A stretch of DNA of 64,000 nt from the NCBI RefSeq assembly GCF_029625315.1, contig NZ_CP121110.1, forward strand, positions 5,314,501 through 5,378,500, read 5' to 3'. This DNA is from Flavobacterium ginsengisoli. Lineage in GTDB: Bacteria > Bacteroidota > Bacteroidia > Flavobacteriales > Flavobacteriaceae. Each line of letters starts with the position of its first letter. The first letter of the stretch is position 1. Below are positions 57,937-64,000 of this stretch, piece after piece. The notes under the pieces were generated by a model. It made no database searches and was not told where the DNA came from. It saw only the letters and a program-made list of their open reading frames with translations. The translations under genes were made by a program, and so were the position numbers.

Positions 57937-58903
57937 ATGCCATTAATTGAACAATCAGAATATAATTCTCCTTCTATTCTTAATCGAAACAGGCATATAT
58001 CTACTATTTATGCTTGCACTGATAAAAAAGTTTGAAGTTCCTGAATATACAAGAGAGAAACAGGAATTAAACGACGGAGATTTTATCAATATTGATTATA
58101 TTATTGATAACCCTAAAAAAGCAGTTATTTTATGTCATGGTTTAGAGGGTGACTCACGCAGGACATATAATAATAGTTGTGCAACTTATTTTAAGCAGAA
58201 AGGTTTTTCTGTTTTTGCTTGGAACAATCGTACTTGTGGCGGAGAAATGAATCGTCTTCCGAGATTGTATCATCACGGTGCAGTTGATGATCTTGACGAA
58301 GTAGTTCAGTTTGTTTTAAGAAAAGGATTTGAAGATATTTATTTAATCGGATATTCGATGGGAGGTGTTCAATTGCTTAATTATTTAGGTTGGACAAAAA
58401 TCGACGAACGCATAAAAGCGGCAGTTTCTATTTCGGTTCCAACACATATCGCGACCAGTGCAGAAGTTCTTAAGCAAGGCTTTAATAGAGTTTATCTAAA
58501 GAATTTTACGATTGATATTAAAAAGAAACTAAAATACAAAGCGACTCAATTTCCTGATTTTATCAACCGCGATCAAATAGATAAAATTACTTCTTTTGAT
58601 GAAGTAGATCAATATTTTACTGCGCCATTACATGGTTTTGCAAGTAAAGACGATTATTATCATCGTGTTTCTCCAGAGTTTTCACTAAAAGATATTACGA
58701 CACCAGTTTTAATTATTAATTCGCTCGACGATCCTTTTCTGGGAGAAAGATGTTATCCGAGATCTATTGCTAAGGATAGTGCTTATGTTTATCTAGAAAC
58801 TCCAAAATATGGCGGACATTGTGCTTTTCCGCTTCGAGATTCTACGTATTCTTATGCAGAGAAAAGGGCTTTTGAGTTTTTTGAGTCCTGCAAACAATGC
58901 TAA
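57937..58903 (+). CDS. YheT-family alpha/beta hydrolase (frame broken at 58014)
   Basis: The true start is probably the ATG at 57937 (MPLIEQSEYNSPSILNRN, then RHISTIYA), which matches the YheT N terminus. It runs out of frame at GCTTGC (58012-58017). With GCTGC it continues YAALIKKFEVPEYTREK into the open frame that ends at 58903. Motifs are the oxyanion HGLEGDSRRTYN, the nucleophile elbow GYSMGGVQLLNYLG, the acid in NSLDDPFLG and the late GGHCAF histidine. The restored length is about 321 residues. The family comprises putative carboxylesterases of unknown substrate. The hydrophobic start of the shorter reading (NIILLLFLIETGIYLLFMLA) is an out-of-frame product and not a real membrane anchor. 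Confidence 0.88.
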
Positions 58904-58926
58904 AAAAAAATCGTATTTGTAACACA

Positions 58927-59696
58927 TCATTCATCGCCAGAATTCTCAATCTCTGAAGGTGCTTTTTTTCTAATACTGGTACTTAGATAAAAAAACAATC
59001 TTATCGTATGATTCATATCGTATTGATATCCAGAGTATTTTTGTTGATATACATTCATGTAGCCAAAATCATAACTCCATTTTGGATTGATATTTTTTTT
59101 AATCCCAACAAAAAAACGATTTTGGTCAAATGTGTTGTAAATAACTTCCTCTCCAAAATGCAGAGCAAAATCTCATCAGAAAGAACCATTTGTGGCCATG
59201 ATTTTTTATCGGAAATTCGGAAAGTAAAACTCATCAGATAGCGAATTCTGTTGGTAAATCGCCAATCTCCACTAGGTTTATCATTAACTATTTTTTCCTG
59301 CCAGCGCTGTTCATTCCGTAAGCGCCGCAGAATGCTTATATTTCCAAATTTTGTGTTTAACTGCGCTTGCTGGTAAATTCTGTTTTCATCTGCGAAAGTA
59401 CTCCAGTCTGGATTTGACGGTGCAAGCCACATATGCGCATATCCTAAATTTAAAGAAATATTTGAATTTGGAATATAACTGATACCTCCTCTTATAAAAT
59501 AAAAACTCGGATCGGCAACAAAATCATTTCGCCTGATATGAAAATCGCCAATCAAACCCCAATGGTCTGCAAATTTGGTAACCGTATTTATAGAAACCCA
59601 AGTCTGAAGCTGTTGGTTAATTTCTTTTTTCTGAGTTTGCCCTAACGCACATAGAGGAAGCAGTGAAATTAGGACTCTGATAAAATTGTTTTTCAT
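58927..59696 (-). CDS. DUF2490 family outer-membrane-like protein (frame broken at 59162)
   Basis: The product has a signal peptide (NNFIRVLISLLPLCALGQTQ) and a DUF2490 pattern: QLQTWVSINTVTKFADHWG, SFYFIRGGISYIPNSNISLN, LRNEQRWQEKI and RFTNRIRYLMSF. The frame is lost at GCTCTGC (coding; plus 59160-59166). With GCTGC it continues LLHFGEEVIYNTFDQNRF and GIKKNINPKWSYDFGYMN to the stop at 58927, giving about 255 residues. DUF2490 proteins are predicted small outer-membrane barrels of Bacteroidota without known function. Here two extra bases are needed to explain the break. Confidence 0.82.
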
Positions 59697-59922
59697 AGAG
59701 AATACGATAGAAATAAGTTAAAAAGTAAATTTCTTCTAAATCGGTCTAAGGCAATTATGGAAACAATTATAAAGAGTAAAGGTATTCTTTTTTGATGAGA
59801 ACTTGAATTGTAATTTTAATATTTAAATTGTTTTATGTCAGATAATTAGACGGTATTTTTGTGTTTCATTTTTAATCGACAACAGGTGCATTAATTTTAT
59901 TTTTTAGACGTTAATCAAAATA

Positions 59923-59940
59923 TTTAATCATTTGATTAAA
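59923..59940. promoter_or_regulatory. Palindromic candidate operator for the TetR regulator
   Basis: tttaatca-tt-tgattaaa is a perfect 8-bp palindrome with a 2-bp centre. A further half site ttaatca lies at 59911. It sits about 55 bp upstream of the TetR start, just upstream of the -7 element, as expected for autoregulation. Confidence 0.5.
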
Positions 59941-59969
59941 AAAAGTGTTTAACATATTTAAAAATAATT

Positions 59970-59977
59970 TACATTTG
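59970..59977 (+). promoter_or_regulatory. -7 promoter element of the efflux operon
   Basis: TACATTTG matches TAnnTTTG, 17 bp before the TetR ATG. Confidence 0.55.
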
Positions 59978-59994
59978 CATATAAATCATTAAAA

Positions 59995-60614
59995 ATGAAT
60001 GCTTCAGTAAAAGATTCTACGACCGAAGAAAAAATTAAAATAGCGGCAAAAACTGTTTTTTATAAAAGGGTTTTGCGGCTACAAGAACAAGAGATATTGC
60101 TGAAGAAGCAGGCTTGAATCTTGCTTTGCTGAACTATTATTTTAGAAGCAAGGCTAAACTTTTTGAGATTATAATGGCAGAAACCTTATCAGGTTTTGTA
60201 AACAGTATGAAAGTGATTTTGAATGATGAAAAAACTTCTTTAGAAGAAAAAGTAAAAGTTATTGCCGAACGATATATTGATTTTATTACTGCAGAACCAG
60301 AAATTCCAACTTTTATTCTCACAGAAGTTCGAAATAACCCAGAGGGACTTTTAAAAAGATTGCCAATCAAAGAAATTGTAAATGAATCTGTTTTTATTAA
60401 ACAATTTCAAGAAGCTGTTCAAAATAAAAAAATAACAGAACCAAACCCGTTGCATTTTATGATGAATCTTATAGGGTTGGTTGTTTTTCCATTTGTGGCA
60501 AAACCGATAGTTATGGGAAGCAGAAATTTGGATAGTGCCCAATTTCACGATTTAATGCAAGAGCGCAAGAAAAAAATCCCGATATGGATTACTATGATGT
60601 TTGCAGCGGTCTAA
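59995..60614 (+). CDS. TetR-family repressor of the efflux operon (frame broken at 60068)
   Basis: The N terminus (STTEEKIKIAAKTVFYK) and, after the break, GFAATRTRDIAEEAGLN with LALLNYYFRSKAKLF form the canonical TetR DNA-binding domain. The remaining sequence is the ligand and dimer domain. The run GGG at 60068-60070 needs one more G (reading FYKRGFAATRTRDIA). The restored length is about 206 residues. The ATG at 59995 follows a consensus promoter element. It ends 24 bp before a TolC-type gene, so it is the first gene of a TetR-TolC-HlyD-ABC-ABC operon and likely its regulator, comparable to CecR with YbhGFSR in E. coli. Confidence 0.9.
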
Positions 60615-60638
60615 TACTAACTAGAGTTAATTTATTTT

Positions 60639-61880
60639 ATGATGAGGAAATTATACTTTAAATATATCGGAATCTTGTCCTTTATGACGGCGCAGGCGCA
60701 AACCTTGACCATTGATCAAAGTTATAAGCTAGCTGTTGAAAATTATCCTTTAATCAAACAATATGAACTAATTGAAAAAAGTAAAGAATATACTTTGAGT
60801 AATGCGAATAAAGCTTATTTGCCTCAAATAAGTCTTACAGCTATTGAAGGATATGTTTTTGGTGATTTTCCAACTTTAGGAAATTCTGGAAATGATAGTA
60901 AATTTAAGTTTATTGGCCTCGGACAAGTAAATCAAACCATTTGGGATGGGGGAGCGACCAAAACGCAGAAAAAGATTATTGAGGCATCATCCAATGCAGA
61001 TAAGGCCTCACTAGAAGTTTCACTTTATGATCTTCGATCGAGAGTGAATCAGCTTTATTTTGGCGTATTGCTTATCGATGAACAGCTCAAACAATTGCAA
61101 ATTCAAAATGCTATTCTTTCCAATAATATTGATAAGGTTAAAAAACTTCATGAAAATGGTCTAGCCTACAAAACAGATGTTGATGAAATGAAAGCCGAAC
61201 AGCTGAATCTCAGTCGACAGAAAAAAGATTTTGAATACACTAAAGCAGGTTATCAAACAATGCTTTCTTATTTGATAGGGAAAAATATCAGTCAGGAAAA
61301 ATTGGGTAAACCTTTAAATTCTATCGGTATTGATACCATTATTAAACGTCCAGAGCAGTTACTTTTCGCGAGCCAGCGAAATCTTATAAATGCGCAATCA
61401 GATATGCAGAAAGTTAGCCTGATGCCAAAAGTTGGATTATTGGGTGCAGGCGTAGTTTTGGCTCCAGGAATTAATTTGGGAGCTAATAAAATTTCGACTG
61501 TTGGAGTTGCCGGACTAAGTGTTGGTTGGGATATTAAAGGATTATATAAAAATTCAAACGAAAAACAGCTGACCCAACAGGAATTGAAAAAAATAGAAGT
61601 TCAAGAAGAAACTTTTCTATTTAATACTCGATTTCAAATGAATCAAAAGACAGCAGATATCGAAAGGCAAAAAGCAATCTTAAAAGACGATGATGATATT
61701 GTAAAACTCCGCCAGACAATTCGAGAAGGCTATCAGTTAAAATACGATACTGGCGTAGGACCGTTAATAGATTTGTTGAATTCTGTTGAGAAAGAAGGAA
61801 ATGCACGCGCGGAAAAAGCTATGCACGAAATTCAATTGCTTATGTCAGAATACGAGTATCAAACAATCAAAGGAAATTAA
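60639..61880 (+). CDS. TolC-family outer membrane efflux protein
   Basis: The 413-residue product has a signal peptide (YFKYIGILSFMTAQAQ) and two OEP repeats: the first begins LTIDQSYKLAVENYPLIKQ, the second around PEQLLFASQRNLINAQSDM. Long helices in each (QLKQLQIQNAILSNNIDKVK; HENGLAYKTDVDEMKAEQ) match the periplasmic tunnel of TolC. It would be the outer-membrane duct of the ABC efflux system encoded directly downstream. It begins 24 bp after TetR and ends 11 bp before the adaptor gene. Confidence 0.93.
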   Translation: MMRKLYFKYIGILSFMTAQAQTLTIDQSYKLAVENYPLIKQYELIEKSKEYTLSNANKAYLPQISLTAIEGYVFGDFPTLGNSGNDSKFKFIGLGQVNQTIWDGGATKTQKKIIEASSNADKASLEVSLYDLRSRVNQLYFGVLLIDEQLKQLQIQNAILSNNIDKVKKLHENGLAYKTDVDEMKAEQLNLSRQKKDFEYTKAGYQTMLSYLIGKNISQEKLGKPLNSIGIDTIIKRPEQLLFASQRNLINAQSDMQKVSLMPKVGLLGAGVVLAPGINLGANKISTVGVAGLSVGWDIKGLYKNSNEKQLTQQELKKIEVQEETFLFNTRFQMNQKTADIERQKAILKDDDDIVKLRQTIREGYQLKYDTGVGPLIDLLNSVEKEGNARAEKAMHEIQLLMSEYEYQTIKGN

Positions 61881-61891
61881 CTCTATAAATT

Positions 61892-62794
61892 ATGAAAAAG
61901 ATAAAGCTTTTATATTTTCTTATGCCAACGATTTTGATGTTTTCGTGCCATAATAAAGAGAATGATTTTGATGCTTCTGGATCTTTTGAAGCTGTCGAAA
62001 CGATTTTATCAGCCGAAGCAAATGGCCAAATTTTGCAATTGAATGTAGAAGAAGGCCAACAATTGCAAGCAGGACAAAAAGTTGGTTTTATAGACAGTAC
62101 ACAATTGGCTATTAGTAAAATGCAATTGCGCCAGAATGAAAAAGCAATTTTAAGCGGCAAACCTCAAATACAAATTCAGACTGAAAGTTTGAAGAAACAA
62201 CTTGATAATGCTATTTTAGACCGCAATCGAACAGAAAGATTAGTAAAAGGCGGAGTAGCTTCGCAAAAACAACTTGATGATGCAAATTCTAAAGTTGCCG
62301 CGTTGCAAGCTCAAATAACGGCACAGAAAAGTTCGTTGGAAACCACAACAGAGAACTTGACACAGCAAGGAAATACGGTTGGAGTTCAGTTAAAAGGAAT
62401 TCAAGATCAATTGAGCAAAAGTGTGATTGTAAATCCGATAAAAGGAACAGTATTGGCAAAATATGCAGAACAATATGAAATGGCTGTAATTGGAAAACCA
62501 TTGTACAAAATTGCGAATCTCGAAACCCTAGATTTAAGAGCTTATATTACAGGGACGCAATTGCCTCAAATTAAAATCGGACAGGAAGTAAAAGTACGTA
62601 TTGACCAAGGCGAAAAGAAATATAAAGAATATCAAGGAACTATTAGCTGGATTTCGAACAAATCTGAATTTTCTCCAAAAACAATTCCGACCAAAGATGA
62701 AAGAGCCAATTTGGTGTATGCCATAAAAGTAAGAGTGAAAAACGATGGTTACTTGAAAATAGGAATGTATGGTGAAGTTCTTTGGTCAAAATAA
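61892..62794 (+). CDS. HlyD-family periplasmic adaptor lipoprotein
   Basis: The 300-residue protein has a lipoprotein signal ending FSCHN (Cys20) and a lipoyl/barrel-sandwich part (ILSAEANGQILQLNVEEGQQ, then VIVNPIKGTVLAKYAEQYE). A coiled-coil hairpin covers about residues 75-165 (LKKQLDNAILDRNRTERLVK, DDANSKVAALQAQITAQKSS). A beta barrel (LRAYITGTQLPQIKIGQEV) and terminal GMYGEVLWSK follow. It links the TolC duct to the inner-membrane ABC transporter. The layout matches YbhG of E. coli. The next gene begins 9 bp downstream. Confidence 0.93.
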   Translation: MKKIKLLYFLMPTILMFSCHNKENDFDASGSFEAVETILSAEANGQILQLNVEEGQQLQAGQKVGFIDSTQLAISKMQLRQNEKAILSGKPQIQIQTESLKKQLDNAILDRNRTERLVKGGVASQKQLDDANSKVAALQAQITAQKSSLETTTENLTQQGNTVGVQLKGIQDQLSKSVIVNPIKGTVLAKYAEQYEMAVIGKPLYKIANLETLDLRAYITGTQLPQIKIGQEVKVRIDQGEKKYKEYQGTISWISNKSEFSPKTIPTKDERANLVYAIKVRVKNDGYLKIGMYGEVLWSK

Positions 62795-62803
62795 AACGGA
62801 AAT

Positions 62804-63754
62804 ATGGCTTCAGTTACGCTAAAAAATATTACTAAAAAGTATGGCGATTTTGTCGCTGTAGATGAGGTTTCTTTTGAGGTGGAGAAAGGAGAGCTTTTTG
62901 GATTAATAGGTCCAGATGGCGCTGGAAAAACTTCTATTTTTCGCGTTTTAACCACATTATTATTACCCGATGGCGGAACTGCTTCTGTTGAAGGGCATGA
63001 TGTGGTTAAGGAGTTTCAGGAAATTAGAAATAAAGTGGGGTATATGCCAGGAAAATTTTCTTTGTATCAAGATCTCACTGTAAAAGAAAATATTGAGTTT
63101 TTTGCGACTGTTTTTGGTACTACGATTGAAGAAAATTATGAATTGATAAAAGATATCTACGATCAGATAAAGCCTTTTAACGATAGACGTGCCGGAAAAC
63201 TTTCGGGCGGAATGAAACAGAAATTGGCTCTGTGTTGTGCTTTAATTCATAAACCTGAAATTTTATTTTTGGATGAACCTACTACTGGTGTTGACGTAGT
63301 TTCTCGAAGTGAATTTTGGGATATGCTAGCTAAACTTAAAAAGCAAGATATTACCATTGTAGTTTCAACTCCTTATATGGATGAGGCAAAATTATGCGAC
63401 CGAATTGCTCTTATTCAAAACGGAAAAATAATGACGGTTGACACGCCAAAGCAAATTATAAAAAGTTTTCCGAAAACACTTTTTGCTGTAAAAGCAGATC
63501 ATATTTATAAGCTTTTGCAAAATCTTAGAGTCGAAAAAGAAATTGAAAATTGTGATGCCTTTGGAGAATTTCTTCATCTAACATTAGTATCAGAACAGGC
63601 AAATGTCGAAATGGTCAAATCGATTGCACAAAAGTATAATCCTGAAAATTTAGAAGTAAAAGAAATAGAGCCAACGATCGAGGACAGTTTTATTCGTTTG
63701 ATGCGAGAGCAAGATAATTCAACAGAATCAAAAGTAATCCTGCATGAAAAATAA
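62804..63754 (+). CDS. ABC transporter ATP-binding protein (first of two)
   Basis: The 316-residue ATPase has Walker A GLIGPDGAGKTS, signature LSGGMKQKLALC, Walker B ILFLDEPTTGVD and the sequence VVSTPYMDEA where the switch histidine is normally found, so the H-loop histidine is missing. This combination and the GPDGAGK loop match the first half of YbhF, suggesting the site is partly degenerate. The C-terminal 100 residues are the usual accessory domain. Its end overlaps the next ATP-binding gene by 11 bp. The two together would equal the fused YbhF of E. coli. Confidence 0.93.
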   Translation: MASVTLKNITKKYGDFVAVDEVSFEVEKGELFGLIGPDGAGKTSIFRVLTTLLLPDGGTASVEGHDVVKEFQEIRNKVGYMPGKFSLYQDLTVKENIEFFATVFGTTIEENYELIKDIYDQIKPFNDRRAGKLSGGMKQKLALCCALIHKPEILFLDEPTTGVDVVSRSEFWDMLAKLKKQDITIVVSTPYMDEAKLCDRIALIQNGKIMTVDTPKQIIKSFPKTLFAVKADHIYKLLQNLRVEKEIENCDAFGEFLHLTLVSEQANVEMVKSIAQKYNPENLEVKEIEPTIEDSFIRLMREQDNSTESKVILHEK

Positions 63755-64000
63755 AGCTATAATTTGTAAAGATTTAACCAAACAGTTTGGTGATTTTAAA
63801 GCGGTTGATAAAATTAGTTTTGAAGTCAGTGAGGGTGAAATTTTTGGTTTTCTAGGCGCCAATGGTGCGGGAAAAACGACAGCGATGCGCATTCTCTGCG
63901 GACTTTCTTATCCGTCTTCTGGCGAAGCAAGTGTAGCAGGATTTGATGTTTATAAACAGCAGGAAAAAATTAAAAAGAATATTGGTTATATGAGTCAGAA
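63744..64000 (+). CDS. ABC transporter ATP-binding protein (second, cut by the window edge)
   Basis: Translation from the ATG at 63744 gives MKNKAIICKDLTKQFGDF and an intact Walker A (FGFLGANGAGKTTAMRILCG), then the beginning of the Q-loop region (KKNIGYMSQ) at the edge. It matches the second half of YbhF-type exporters and overlaps the upstream gene by 11 bp. Permease genes of the YbhS/YbhR type would be expected next, outside the window. Confidence 0.93.
   Translation, partial: MKNKAIICKDLTKQFGDFKAVDKISFEVSEGEIFGFLGANGAGKTTAMRILCGLSYPSSGEASVAGFDVYKQQEKIKKNIGYMSQ

Overview
The window looks like the chromosome of a Flavobacterium-type Bacteroidota. The evidence is low G+C, SprB-type adhesin repeats, TAnnTTTG promoter elements, a fused branched-chain-type E1 dehydrogenase, a DUF3822-RsmD pair, TonB-type outer-membrane proteins, LytTR and Reg_prop signalling, and the intergenic palindromes common in flavobacteria. 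No transposase, phage module, CRISPR array, tRNA or rRNA was seen. The one structural RNA is RNase P RNA.

Layout. 1-5289: a giant surface adhesin on the minus strand, with at least 11 exact 246-bp repeats running off the left edge, plus a small secreted partner gene. 5779-9285: a polyphosphate cluster (SixA-like phosphatase, PPK1, PPX). 9303-11082: TMEM175-like channel, Crp/Fnr regulator, quinone reductase. 11123-12879: dnaX. 13221-15134: BON and LysM envelope proteins, a ParD/ParE pair and a small conserved protein. 15260-15587: rnpB. 15624-24652: symporter, two-component system, esterase-like lipoprotein, TonB-type barrel protein, rsmD and DUF3822. 24933-32717: RecD-like helicase, YgiD-type dioxygenase, PQQ-like propeller, KdsB, alpha/beta-fused E1. 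32909-40787: degenerate M1-peptidase/barrel fusion, LOG protein, MORN-like lipoprotein, UvrA. 40960-43927: an unrecognised four-gene cassette (zinc-ribbon-like repeat protein, two coiled-coil proteins, a TPR/TM2-like membrane lipoprotein). 44091-47824: LytTR regulator and propeller histidine kinase, overlapping. 47986-58903: ClC channel, gamma-glutamyltransferase, DUF479, GlmM, acyltransferase, rhomboid protease, SIMPL protein, histidine kinase, YheT-like hydrolase. 58927-64000: DUF2490 protein, then a TetR-TolC-HlyD-ABC-ABC efflux operon that leaves the right edge.

The most striking property is not a gene. About nineteen frame breaks disrupt otherwise well-conserved genes, including dnaX, uvrA, rsmD and ppk1. 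At eleven or twelve of them the frame is restored if an original GCAGC/GCTGC is assumed to have gained one or two bases, giving GCAAGC, GCAGAC, GCGAGC or GCAGAGC. This looks like a motif-dependent consensus error, perhaps reflecting modification of GCAGC, and not gene decay. Broken genes are therefore listed as single CDS features with the break position given. The best candidates for new biology are the four-gene cassette, the M1-like/barrel fusion and the homogenised adhesin repeats.
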